Below are positions 47,526 to 56,091 of a stretch of DNA of 64,000 nucleotides, piece after piece. The DNA lies in NCBI RefSeq assembly GCF_002440555.1, contig NZ_DJUR01000035.1:1-64000 (forward strand), given 5' to 3'. The stretch is from Aerococcus sp. UBA6277. Lineage in GTDB: Bacteria > Bacillota > Bacilli > Lactobacillales > Aerococcaceae. Under the pieces are notes generated by a model. That model was not told the DNA's origin and did no database searches. It was given only the letters and a program-made list of their open reading frames with translations. A program made the position numbers and the translations under genes. Position 1 is the stretch's first letter. The number at the start of each line of letters is the position of its first letter.

Positions 47526-47903
47526 ATGGGAACAATATTATATATCGTTGTTTTAGTGGCTTTAATGTACTTCATGTTAATTAGACCACAACAAAAACGT
47601 CAAAAAGAAACACAAGACATGATGGCTGCAATGGCAGTTGGTGATTCAGCAGTTACAATCGGTGGTTTACACGGTGTCATTGCTGAAATCGATGAAACTA
47701 AAAATACGATCACTTTAGACTGTGAAGGTGTCTACTTAGTATTTGACCGTCGTGCAATTGCGCGTACGCAAAAAGCTGACCCAATGAATACTGAAATGGC
47801 TAACGATATCATGAGCGATGCTGCTGAAGAAGAAGCACGCGAAAATGAAGTTATCATTGAAGATGTAGAAGCAGGCGACCAACAAGAGGACGATCAAATC
47901 TAG
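47526..47903 (+). CDS. yajC: preprotein translocase accessory subunit YajC
   Basis: A 125-residue protein with one N-terminal membrane segment (about 3-20) and the YajC motif LIRPQQKRQKETQDMM. A conserved GDSAVTIGGLHGVIAEIDE region precedes a highly acidic tail. It associates with SecDF and SecYEG. It lies 170 bases after tgt and just before the comN-like gene, the order also seen in Bacillus. The ribosome site is AGGAGG. Confidence 0.93.
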   Translation: MGTILYIVVLVALMYFMLIRPQQKRQKETQDMMAAMAVGDSAVTIGGLHGVIAEIDETKNTITLDCEGVYLVFDRRAIARTQKADPMNTEMANDIMSDAAEEEARENEVIIEDVEAGDQQEDDQI

Positions 47904-47956
47904 TCAAAGCAACTGCTTGATTCAGAATGATTGAACCTTTCGTTACGGAGGCCATT

Positions 47957-48238
47957 ATGAAAGTTTCGAACTTTGAATTCCTCTGTCTTCGGCCATGGTT
48001 TCACTCAAAATCTCAAAGTATAAAAAAACAAGGGTATAATGGGATAGAATGGCAAGACATTGAAGAATATTTTAAAGAATTTGCTTGGAAACGTCAGGCA
48101 CCAAAGAAATTTAGTGCCCGTATTCGGGAAATCAAGAAATTGCATGCAAATGACTATTTAGATTATGCAAAACTACAAGCGACCGTATATGACGTTCATC
48201 CGCTAGATGAAATGAATATCGATGACTTGTTAAAATAG
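47957..48238 (+). CDS. ComN-like post-transcriptional regulator
   Basis: A 93-residue soluble protein. The ATG at 47957 (MKVSNFEFLCLRPW) has ACGGAGG upstream; a start at 47927 has none. The size, the WQDIEEYFKEFAWKR core and the position after yajC match the ComN/YrzD family, which in Bacillus affects comE transcript localisation. The function here is inferred by homology and synteny. Confidence 0.65.
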   Translation: MKVSNFEFLCLRPWFHSKSQSIKKQGYNGIEWQDIEEYFKEFAWKRQAPKKFSARIREIKKLHANDYLDYAKLQATVYDVHPLDEMNIDDLLK

Positions 48239-48588
48239 CATAATTTCAGAAATAAAAATGGAGAAGGGTGTGACTATGTGTCATGCTCTTTTTGATTATA
48301 TGAGTGACTAGTGAATAGAGATTATGAATAAGTCAATCATAATGATTAATTTATAATAGTGAACCTTCGGCTTTCGTTTTTCTAACATTGCCTTAGATGC
48401 AGTGAGACCGGAATTAGCCAAGGTCTAATTTTTTGTACTTCTGGACGTTAAAGAAACTTAAAGTATTTCAATTTAAAACATTTTTTTTAGGTATATCTAT
48501 AAAAATAAAGTAGGTAATTTCCAAAAACACCTAAAAATAAGGTATAATAGTACTAATGAGCGTAAGCATTGAAGAAAGGTGATTAACC
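48239..48588. promoter_or_regulatory. intergenic region with control elements of the DtxR-family gene
   Basis: 350 bases. A hairpin with G-U pairs near 48263-48288 followed by T residues probably ends the comN-like transcript. TTTTTAGGT (48484-48492) and ACCTAAAAA (48529-48537) are perfect inverted half-sites of DtxR type, 36 bases apart; the second lies just before the -10 TATAAT (48543-48548). Autoregulation by the DtxR-family protein is plausible. No further gene is seen. Confidence 0.45.
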
Positions 48589-49236
48589 ATGTCTAAAAGT
48601 AGAGAAGATTATATGAAAGTCATTTTTGAGTTTGGTGGCAAGATGGACCGTGTAGGCAACAAAGCCATTAGTGAAGCCCTAAATATTTCCGCAGCCTCTG
48701 TAACTGAAATGATTTCTAAATTACAAGAAGAGGGTTGGGTCACTTACATTCCTTACCAAGGTGTCCAATTAACTGAAGAAGGCATTAAAATGGGTGCTGC
48801 TTTAGTACGTCGTCACCGTTTATGGGAAATGTTCTTATATGAAAAATTAGGTTACAACTGGGATCAAGTTCATGCGGAAGCTGAACAGTTAGAGCATACT
48901 GGGACAGAGTTCTTTATTGACCAATTAGATGAATTCTTAGGTAAACCTGTATACTGTCCGCACGGTGGGGCTATTCCTGATAAAGATGGTGTGATGGCTA
49001 AAGAGGCTACGGTACCTTTAGCTGATTTAGCGGTTGGTGATAAGTTTAAAATCCAACGTGTAACAGATGATAAAGATTTATTAAACTACCTAGATAAGTT
49101 AGATATTAAACTAGATAAAAAATATACGATCGATGAAATTGAAGCTTTTGACAAATCTTTTACGATTTCACGTAAAGGGGAATCAATTGTATTGAATCCC
49201 AAGGCGACTGTGAATATTTTTGTCGACGAAGACTAA
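48589..49236 (+). CDS. DtxR/MntR-family metal-dependent repressor
   Basis: A 215-residue protein: N-terminal winged helix (SREDYMKVIFEFGGKMDRVGNKAISEALNISAASVTEMISKLQEEGWV), dimerisation domain with metal-ligand candidates (His/Glu/Cys in RRHRLWEMF, EAEQLEHT and PVYCPHGG), and a C-terminal FeoA/SH3-like domain (about 140-215). The full-length three-domain form matches streptococcal ScaR/SloR-type manganese regulators. It probably controls Mn or Fe uptake; targets are not in the window apart from its own promoter. Confidence 0.88.
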   Translation: MSKSREDYMKVIFEFGGKMDRVGNKAISEALNISAASVTEMISKLQEEGWVTYIPYQGVQLTEEGIKMGAALVRRHRLWEMFLYEKLGYNWDQVHAEAEQLEHTGTEFFIDQLDEFLGKPVYCPHGGAIPDKDGVMAKEATVPLADLAVGDKFKIQRVTDDKDLLNYLDKLDIKLDKKYTIDEIEAFDKSFTISRKGESIVLNPKATVNIFVDED

Positions 49237-49275
49237 TCATCACAAGTAACCCAGTGTTTAAAGGGGGTAAGTGTC

Positions 49276-50550
49276 ATGCGCACGATAGGGATATTATCAT
49301 TTGATGATCCAAAAATTGATGGGTCTAGGAAAATATTACATGTCGATATGGATGCTTTCTTCGCCTCTGTTGAACAAAGAGATAATCCGGCTTATCGGGG
49401 TAAGCCGGTGATTATTGCCCGCCATCCAAAAGAGAATTCGGGTAAGGGTGTTGTATCAACGGCTTCTTATGAAGCGCGTAAGTATGGGATCCACTCAGCC
49501 ATGTCTGCGGCTGAGGCTTACCGCTTATGTCCGCAAGGGATTTTTGTGTCGGGCAACTATGCCTTATACCGAGAAGTATCAGAACAAGTACGGGATATTT
49601 TCAAGCGGTATACAGATATTATTGAACCCCTTTCCATTGATGAAGCCTTTTTAGATGTCACTGACAATAAGAAGGGGATTCCTTACGCCATGGACGTGGC
49701 CAAGGAAATTCAAGAAACTATTTATAAGGAATTGAATTTAACTTGTTCGATTGGGGTGTCTTATAATAAGTTTATTGCCAAATTAGCGTCTGACTATCAA
49801 AAACCTTCCGGTATGACGGTCATTACACCTAAACGAGCGATTCCCTTTTTAGAGCAATTGCCCATTGAAGATTTCTATGGGGTCGGGACACGATCGGCTG
49901 AAAAGATGCATGAACTGGCTATTTATACAGGTGCAGACTTGAAGAAATTATCACAAGATGAATGCATTCAGTACTTCGGTAAAGCTGGTTTGGCCTTGTA
50001 TGAAAGGGTCCGTGGTGTTGATGACCGGCCGGTTAAAGTCACTCGGATCCGTAAATCGATTGGAAAGGAGCGGACCTTTTATCCTTTCCTTTACCATGAG
50101 AATGATGTGGAAGAAACCTTGCGTAAGCTAGCCAATTCTGTGTCTGATGCCTTGCGTGAAAAGGGCATGCACGGAAAAGTTGTGACTTTGAAGTTTCGTA
50201 ATGCGGATTTTGAGACGGTTACACGGCAGACGTCGCTTGTGGACGCCATTTCAGATAGCCAGGATATTTATTTCTACGCCTTGGACCTGTGGCAAACATA
50301 CGGGGATGTCAGTCAAGGAATCCGGTTGCTTGGGATTACGGTGAGTGATTTGTCGCAGTTAGCTTTTGAAAATATTCGCTTGAATTTATATACCAATGAA
50401 GCGAATGAAGCGGGAACGCTAACCTACAAATCCAGCACTTTATTATCAGAGAATGAAGATATAAATGAAAATAAAAATATAAAAGAAGATTCAGCAATTC
50501 AACCTGCCCCAGATCAGACGTCATCTAAAGAAGAGAAGGATGACGACTAG
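49276..50550 (+). CDS. dinB: DNA polymerase IV
   Basis: A 424-residue Y-family polymerase: ILHVDMDAFFASVEQRDNP (catalytic Asp), SIDEAFLDVT (Asp-Glu), a DFYGVGTRSAEKMHELAI helix-hairpin-helix region and a little-finger domain, then a polar, low-complexity tail (about 385-424). It has no strict LexA box upstream, unlike the other Y-family gene in the window. It performs error-prone bypass. AAGGGGG precedes the ATG. Confidence 0.94.
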   Translation: MRTIGILSFDDPKIDGSRKILHVDMDAFFASVEQRDNPAYRGKPVIIARHPKENSGKGVVSTASYEARKYGIHSAMSAAEAYRLCPQGIFVSGNYALYREVSEQVRDIFKRYTDIIEPLSIDEAFLDVTDNKKGIPYAMDVAKEIQETIYKELNLTCSIGVSYNKFIAKLASDYQKPSGMTVITPKRAIPFLEQLPIEDFYGVGTRSAEKMHELAIYTGADLKKLSQDECIQYFGKAGLALYERVRGVDDRPVKVTRIRKSIGKERTFYPFLYHENDVEETLRKLANSVSDALREKGMHGKVVTLKFRNADFETVTRQTSLVDAISDSQDIYFYALDLWQTYGDVSQGIRLLGITVSDLSQLAFENIRLNLYTNEANEAGTLTYKSSTLLSENEDINENKNIKEDSAIQPAPDQTSSKEEKDDD

Positions 50551-50583
50551 AACCGAATGGGTCAGATTTTAAACGGAGGAGCA

Positions 50584-51909
50584 ATGCCAATGGCAACTAA
50601 ACACGAACAAATCATTCAATATATTCAAAACCTCCCCATTGATGCCAAAATCTCGGTTCGGTCTATCGCACGCAATTTGAAGGTGTCAGAGGGGACAGCT
50701 TATCGGGCGATTAAATCGGCTGAGAATTTGCATTTAGTGGCGACCAAAGAGCGGGTGGGAACCGTCCGAATTGAAGAAAACGAAAACCGTCGCATGCACC
50801 ATTTAACCATCGAAGAAATTATCCAGGTAACGGATTGTCAGGTCTTGGGTGGGGCTTCAGGTCTGAGCCGTCAGGTCCGTAAATTTATTATCGGCGCCAT
50901 GGAAGCGGACGGGATGCGTCGTTATATCGAACCAGATTCCTTGATTATCGTTGGTAACCGTGATGAAATTCAACGGATTGCCTTGGAGAATGACGTCGCT
51001 GTCTTAATATCAGGTGGCTTTAAACCCTCAGATGACATTGTGGACTTGGCTAATAAGCGGGAAGTACCACTTTTAAGTGTCAACTTCGATACCTATGCAA
51101 CGGCTACTTTAATCAATAAAGCGATGATAGAACGGTCTATGCAGAAGGATATTTTACTTGTTGAAGATATCTACATTCCGCTTGAGCAAACACAATTTTT
51201 ATACACGGATGATACGATTACAGCCTACCGACAATTGTCAGAAAACTCGGGGCATACCCGTTTTCCAATTTGTGAAAGAGATGGTAAGTTAGCCGGGATC
51301 TTAACAGCTAAGGATATCTTAGATTTCGCACCGGATACCCGTTTAGCTAAAGCCATGACACCAACACCGATTTCGGCTAAGAAGCCAATGAGTGTTGCTT
51401 CGATTACACATATGATGATTTGGGATGGGTTAGAAATACTGCCGGTTGTGGATGAAGAGGATTATTTACAAGGTATCCTATCTAGACAAGATGTCTTACG
51501 AACATTACAGTATACGCAACAGACAGAAAAGAGCGAAAACCGGATTGAGATGCTATTAGCTGATAAGTTGAAATTTGTTGCACAAAATGAGGATATGACA
51601 AAAGCTCGCTACCGATTTCTAAGTGATGTTTCATTAACGAATGATTTCGGTGCCTTATCTAATGCCTTACAACATAGTATTATCCAACTATCGGTAAAAC
51701 AATTTGTCAAGAAGATGCAAGATAAATCAATCGTTGTCGATAAGGTAAGTGCATATTATTTAAAATTAGTACCCTTACAATCTACCATCGATATCGTCTT
51801 AGAATTCTTAGATGTTTCTAGACGGTCTATGGAGATTGATATTACGGTTTACCACGGCAAACAAGTGATGACAAAAGCATTGGCAAGTGTGAAAACACTG
51901 ACCAATTAA
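50584..51909 (+). CDS. HTH-DRTGG-CBS-hotdog protein (YtoI type)
   Basis: A 441-residue protein. The ATG at 50584 (MPMATKHEQII) lies after GGAGG at 50576-50580. Domains in order: a winged-helix start (SVRSIARNLKVSEGTAYRAIKSAE), DRTGG domain (about 75-180), two CBS motifs (about 190-310), and a hotdog-like thioesterase domain (about 320-440). CBS pairs bind adenine nucleotides. In Bacillus the homologue ytoI lies near nrnA, as here, but its role is not established. It probably links nucleotide sensing to gene control. Confidence 0.8.
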   Translation: MPMATKHEQIIQYIQNLPIDAKISVRSIARNLKVSEGTAYRAIKSAENLHLVATKERVGTVRIEENENRRMHHLTIEEIIQVTDCQVLGGASGLSRQVRKFIIGAMEADGMRRYIEPDSLIIVGNRDEIQRIALENDVAVLISGGFKPSDDIVDLANKREVPLLSVNFDTYATATLINKAMIERSMQKDILLVEDIYIPLEQTQFLYTDDTITAYRQLSENSGHTRFPICERDGKLAGILTAKDILDFAPDTRLAKAMTPTPISAKKPMSVASITHMMIWDGLEILPVVDEEDYLQGILSRQDVLRTLQYTQQTEKSENRIEMLLADKLKFVAQNEDMTKARYRFLSDVSLTNDFGALSNALQHSIIQLSVKQFVKKMQDKSIVVDKVSAYYLKLVPLQSTIDIVLEFLDVSRRSMEIDITVYHGKQVMTKALASVKTLTN

Positions 51910-51977
51910 TGACGAATCTGTCAATCAAGGGTATAATGATAAAAGAGAAAATTTTTAGGACTTAGAAAGAGGTCAAT

Positions 51978-52940
51978 ATGTTAGACAAAATATTAGCGGC
52001 AATTGAGGCACATGATACTATCATTATTCATCGCCATGTTCGCCCAGATCCGGATGCATTAGGTTCGCAAATGGGATTAAAGGCAGTTTTGGAAGAAACT
52101 TACCCACATAAAGATATTTATGCAGTGGGGCAAGATGACGATTCATTAGCGGAATTCGGGGATATGGATGATATTTCGGATGATACTTACAAGCATGCAC
52201 TTGTTATCGTGAACGATTCAGCTAACCGACCACGGATTGATGATCAACGGTATAAAAAAGGGGCAACCCTTGTCAAAGTTGACCACCATCCGAATGACGA
52301 TCCGTACGGTGATTTTATGATCGTTGAGCCAAGTATCTCATCGACCTCAGAATTATGGGCATCTATTGTTTTGCGTGATGACAATAAGTTGCAAATGAAT
52401 GATGAAGCAGCTAAATGCTTCTTCTTAGGAATTGTAGGGGATACTGGTCGTTTCTTATATGACAATACAACCCGAGATACTATGCAAATTGCCGGTGAAT
52501 TGTTGAACTACGACTTCCCAGCTTCTGAATTGATGCAAGAATCAAATACACAAACTATTTCTCAAGCTCGCTTGCAAGCTTATGTCCTACAAAACATGAA
52601 ATTATCAGCACAAGGGACAGTAAATTCAGTTTATATTTCACAAGATTTATTGCAGTCGCTTGATTTAACAGCCAATGAAACCTACCAAATAGTTCAAATT
52701 CCAGGAACGATTGAAGGAGTTATTACTTGGGTAACCTTTATCGAACAACCAGATGGGAAAGTACGTTGCCGAATCCGCTCTAAGGGGCCAGCAATCAACC
52801 ATATTGCTGCGCAACATGATGGTGGCGGTCATGAGAAAGCCTCAGGCGCTAACGTTTATTCTTCAGAGGAGAAAGAAGAATTATTAGCTCAACTAGGTGA
52901 AGTGGCTATGAAATACCGTCGCGACCAATTTTTTGACTAA
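51978..52940 (+). CDS. nrnA: bifunctional oligoribonuclease / PAP phosphatase NrnA
   Basis: A 320-residue DHH/DHHA1 phosphoesterase: IIIHRHVRPDPDALGSQMGL, VIVNDSANRPRID, the DHH motif in KVDHHPNDDPYGD, SSTSELW, GDTGRFLYDNT and the C-terminal DHHA1 motif GGGHEKASGA. It degrades nanoRNAs and, in the family, 3'-phosphoadenosine phosphate. AGAAAGAGG precedes the ATG. A terminator follows. Confidence 0.93.
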   Translation: MLDKILAAIEAHDTIIIHRHVRPDPDALGSQMGLKAVLEETYPHKDIYAVGQDDDSLAEFGDMDDISDDTYKHALVIVNDSANRPRIDDQRYKKGATLVKVDHHPNDDPYGDFMIVEPSISSTSELWASIVLRDDNKLQMNDEAAKCFFLGIVGDTGRFLYDNTTRDTMQIAGELLNYDFPASELMQESNTQTISQARLQAYVLQNMKLSAQGTVNSVYISQDLLQSLDLTANETYQIVQIPGTIEGVITWVTFIEQPDGKVRCRIRSKGPAINHIAAQHDGGGHEKASGANVYSSEEKEELLAQLGEVAMKYRRDQFFD

Positions 52941-52963
52941 TAGAAAAATAGGATATAGCTTTC

Positions 52964-53004
52964 AAGACCGCAACCTGTATGTAAAATGCAGGTGCGGTCT
53001 TTTT
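52964..53004 (+). terminator. terminator of nrnA
   Basis: AAGACCGCAACCTG and CAGGTGCGGTCTT pair with a small bulge; T-run follows. Confidence 0.8.
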
Positions 53005-53158
53005 CGTTCGGTTTTGCAAAGGAAATTGGCTATTTTAGAGATTTTATGGGGCGCAAATGCATATTTAAACGAACTATAATACAATAAAACAACAATTTCA
53101 TATGGATTTAAAAATATAACTATGCTAAAGTAATGTGGTAAAGAAAATAATAATGCGA

Positions 53159-53171
53159 ATAAACGAACATT
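53159..53171 (+). promoter_or_regulatory. PurBox-like site before the BMP lipoprotein gene
   Basis: ATAAACGAACATT is the same 13-mer found upstream of purC. Two weaker 11/13 matches lie at 53003-53015 (minus strand) and 53065-53077. The site is only 31 bases before the ATG, so a repressor-like position is possible. Confidence 0.5.
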
Positions 53172-53201
53172 GCCGTTTTTCGTTGGGAGGAAAATCGATT
53201 C

Positions 53202-54275
53202 ATGTCTTCAACATTTAAGACCGTTTTTATTTCAAGTGCTGCCTTACTTTTAGTGGCCTGCCAAGGGCAAAATGCCGGTACGGATGCCAATGCTGGCACA
53301 GCGTCATCATCCAGTTCACAAGCGAGTGAATCAACAGCTACTGATGCCTTATCAATCGGTATGGTAACCAATGAAGGGGGCGTTGATGACCGGTCGTTCA
53401 ACCAATCTGCTTGGGAAGGGCTACAAACATGGCAAGCGGAAACTGGAGCCAAGGTCCAATACTATGAATCACCTGATCAATCTGAATTGATTCCTAATTT
53501 AAATGTTGCGGTTGCAGACCAATATGATATTATCGTTGGTCTTGGGTATACAACTGCAGAAGCCTTAAGTGAAGTGGCCTCGCAAAATCCTGATCAAAAT
53601 TTCGCTTTGATTGATGGGGAAGTTGACCTAGACAATGCGGTATCTATCGCCTTTAAAGACCAAGAATCTGCCTTCTTAGCTGGAGTTGCGGCTGCTTTAA
53701 CTACAGAAACGAATCAAGTTGGTTTTATTGGTGGGACTAGAATTCCAGTGATTGACCGTTTTGAAACAGGTTTTAAAGCGGGTGTTGCCTATATTGACGA
53801 GAATATTGAAGTAGAAAGCCAATATACGGAGTCGTTTAGTGACGCCTCTAAAGGGCAACAAATTGCTAATGCTATGTATACGCAGGGTATTGACGTGATT
53901 TATACAGCTGCTGGCGGGTCTGGTAACGGTGTTTTCACTGAGACCCGTAACCGTCTAGAAGCTAATTCAGAAGAGCAACTATGGGTGATTGGGGTTGACC
54001 GAGATCAAACTGACGAGGGTGAGTGGACTGGTGGCAACTTTACCTTAGCGTCGACCCTTAAAGATACTGGGGCAGCTATTATTGCTTTAGCCGAGGAAAC
54101 AAGAGACAATGCCTTTCCTGCAGGTGAAAATTTAGCTTATGGCTTGGAAAATGGTGGGGTTTCGCTAACCCAAGGGCAATTATCAGACGAAGATTGGGCG
54201 CAAATTGAAGAAGCTAAAGCAGCCATTATCTCCGGTGACATTCAGGTACCAGAATACACTTACTCTGAAAGTTAG
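53202..54275 (+). CDS. BMP/PnrA-family nucleoside-binding lipoprotein
   Basis: A 357-residue lipoprotein: signal peptide with lipobox LLVAC (Cys near 20), Ser/Ala-rich spacer, then a periplasmic-binding-like fold with family motifs (IGMVTNEGGVDDRSFNQSAWEGL, QDQESAF-like FKDQESAFLAGVAAAL, GFIGG, YTAAGGSGNGVF, IGVDRDQTD). BMP/PnrA/TmpC-type proteins bind purine nucleosides for an ABC importer. The importer genes are not adjacent. GGGAGG precedes the ATG. The PurBox-like site upstream supports a purine-salvage role. Confidence 0.87.
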   Translation: MSSTFKTVFISSAALLLVACQGQNAGTDANAGTASSSSSQASESTATDALSIGMVTNEGGVDDRSFNQSAWEGLQTWQAETGAKVQYYESPDQSELIPNLNVAVADQYDIIVGLGYTTAEALSEVASQNPDQNFALIDGEVDLDNAVSIAFKDQESAFLAGVAAALTTETNQVGFIGGTRIPVIDRFETGFKAGVAYIDENIEVESQYTESFSDASKGQQIANAMYTQGIDVIYTAAGGSGNGVFTETRNRLEANSEEQLWVIGVDRDQTDEGEWTGGNFTLASTLKDTGAAIIALAEETRDNAFPAGENLAYGLENGGVSLTQGQLSDEDWAQIEEAKAAIISGDIQVPEYTYSES

Positions 54276-54323
54276 TTTTCTTATTAAGTCAGTTGAAAAC
54301 GGGTATTTTAAAACAAGGAATAC

Positions 54324-54369
54324 AACAAAACCAGGAACCTCGATTTTCATCTTCGTTCCTGGTTTTGTT
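54324..54369. terminator. bidirectional terminator between lipoprotein gene and zwf
   Basis: A perfect 15-bp inverted repeat (AACAAAACCAGGAAC with GTTCCTGGTTTTGTT) between two convergent genes. Confidence 0.85.
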
Positions 54370-54428
54370 AATATGGATTAGATTTTGTGAAATCAGCCGT
54401 TTCTTCTATAAGGCAATTTTCAATAAAA

Positions 54429-55895
54429 CTATTTTACCCAAACATGGCCGTTTTGGCGTAATAATTCATCTGCCTCTTTAGGACCACGTGTTTTACCAAC
54501 ATATGTAGGTAAGGTTTTAGTACCGGCATTTTTCCAATTTTCAATAATTGAATCGACGATACGCCATTGCTCAGCCAATTCATCCCATGTCGAGAAGTTG
54601 GTTTGATCACCGATTAGGGCATCGTAAATCAATTTTTCATAGGCGTCTGGTACATAAGCAGCGTTTAATTCGTCTACATTAGAATTTATTGACACCATAG
54701 TTGGCAATAATTCTTCACCAGGTAATTTTTGATTTAGGTTAAAAGCTAAACCAGTTTCTGGTTGAATGTTGAAGGTAATGCGACTTTGACTTGGGTTACA
54801 ACCCTTATCGATATCTGTTTTATCACCGGCATCTTTTAGGATGATTTCAACGGTTGTCCGTTTGTCATCCAAGGCTTTACCTGTTCTGAAGTAGAAGGGT
54901 ACTTGGCCCCAACGCTCGTTATTGACTTGGAAGTAGCCCGCCAAATAAGTTTCAGTCACAGAATCGGACGCGACCTCATTTTCCTCTAAGTAGTTGATGA
55001 ATTCACCATCTTCACTTGCAAGGTATTGGGCGCGCACAGTTTGTTTAGCGGTTTGGTCAGCTGTTAATGAATCGATTTGTTTCATGAAAGCTAACTTGTT
55101 GGCATGCACATCGTCTTGATCTGGTGAAGCGGGCAGGTCCATACCAAGTAATGTCGCCACTTGTAGGATATGGTTTTGTAGCATGTCACGAATAGCACCT
55201 GATTGGTCGTAGTAACCACCACGGCTACCAACTGGCATGTCTTCTGCTAAGGTGATTTGAATATTTGAAACGAATTCCTGGTTTAATAAAGCTTCAACTG
55301 CAGGGTTAAAGAAACGTGTCGCTAAGATATTTTGCACCATTTCTTTACCAAGATAGTGGTCAATACGGTAGATATCTTTTTCATCGAAAGAAATCGCTAA
55401 GGCATCATTTAATTCTTTGGCTGATGATAGGTCAGTACCGAATGGTTTTTCTAAGATGACTCGGTGTGTACCGCCATCCGTTACAATGCCAGCATCCTTC
55501 AATCCTTGGGTAATTTCAGGAAATAGGGCTGGTGAAGTCGATAGGTAATATAAATTTTTCTCACCGGTATTAAATTCATTTCTTAATCGATCCATTTCAT
55601 TCTTCAAATTCTCATAATCATCCGCTTGAGTGGCGTCATGAGATGTGTAGAAGAAATGTTTGATAAAGTTGTTGATTGTTTCTTCTTCTGCTTCTTGGTC
55701 AGAAATTGAATCTAAGACGATATCACGGAAATAATCGTCAGTCCATTCGCGTCTAGAGTTTCCTAGCAAGGCAAAGTTTTCAGATAATAATTGACGCTGA
55801 TATAATCGGAATAAAGATGGGTATAGTTTACGGCGCGCTAAATCTCCTGCTGCACCAAACATAACGATAAGCCCACCAACTTGTTTGTTAGTCAT
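54429..55895 (-). CDS. zwf: glucose-6-phosphate 1-dehydrogenase
   Basis: A 488-residue enzyme. The ATG at 55895 (MTNKQVGGLIVMFGAAGDLARRKLYPS) has AAGGAT upstream; an in-frame ATG at 55913 lacks a site. NADP motif GAAGDLARRK, catalytic RIDHYLGKEMVQN (Lys and His), and EKPFGTDL are present. First step of the oxidative pentose phosphate pathway, giving NADPH and ribose-phosphate precursors. Divergent from the helicase gene. Confidence 0.95.
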   Translation of the reverse strand: MTNKQVGGLIVMFGAAGDLARRKLYPSLFRLYQRQLLSENFALLGNSRREWTDDYFRDIVLDSISDQEAEEETINNFIKHFFYTSHDATQADDYENLKNEMDRLRNEFNTGEKNLYYLSTSPALFPEITQGLKDAGIVTDGGTHRVILEKPFGTDLSSAKELNDALAISFDEKDIYRIDHYLGKEMVQNILATRFFNPAVEALLNQEFVSNIQITLAEDMPVGSRGGYYDQSGAIRDMLQNHILQVATLLGMDLPASPDQDDVHANKLAFMKQIDSLTADQTAKQTVRAQYLASEDGEFINYLEENEVASDSVTETYLAGYFQVNNERWGQVPFYFRTGKALDDKRTTVEIILKDAGDKTDIDKGCNPSQSRITFNIQPETGLAFNLNQKLPGEELLPTMVSINSNVDELNAAYVPDAYEKLIYDALIGDQTNFSTWDELAEQWRIVDSIIENWKNAGTKTLPTYVGKTRGPKEADELLRQNGHVWVK

Positions 55896-55928
55896 TATGC
55901 TACATCCTTTCATAGTTCATCTTCAATT

Positions 55929-55941
55929 ATATACGAACTTT
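55929..55941 (+). promoter_or_regulatory. PurBox-like site before zwf
   Basis: ATATACGAACTTT matches 12 of 13 positions of AWWWCCGAACWWT, with the same C-to-A difference at position 5 as the purC and lipoprotein sites. It lies 34 bases from the zwf start, in the divergent zwf-helicase gap. Functional role unproven. Confidence 0.35.
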
Positions 55942-56091
55942 CATCACTTACACAAGAATTAGTCCTGACTATTCTTAGTATTTTTTAATATTCTATTATT
56001 TTCGATTTAAGTAGGATAATGGTACAATAGTACGGATGAGCAAAAAGAACCGCACTTGCCTAAGCTGGCAAGTAGAGAAAGGTGGGAGACC

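Noticed and set aside
53202-54275. Possible complete nucleoside ABC importer locus.
   Set aside because: Only the binding lipoprotein is present; neighbours are nrnA and zwf with terminators on both sides.
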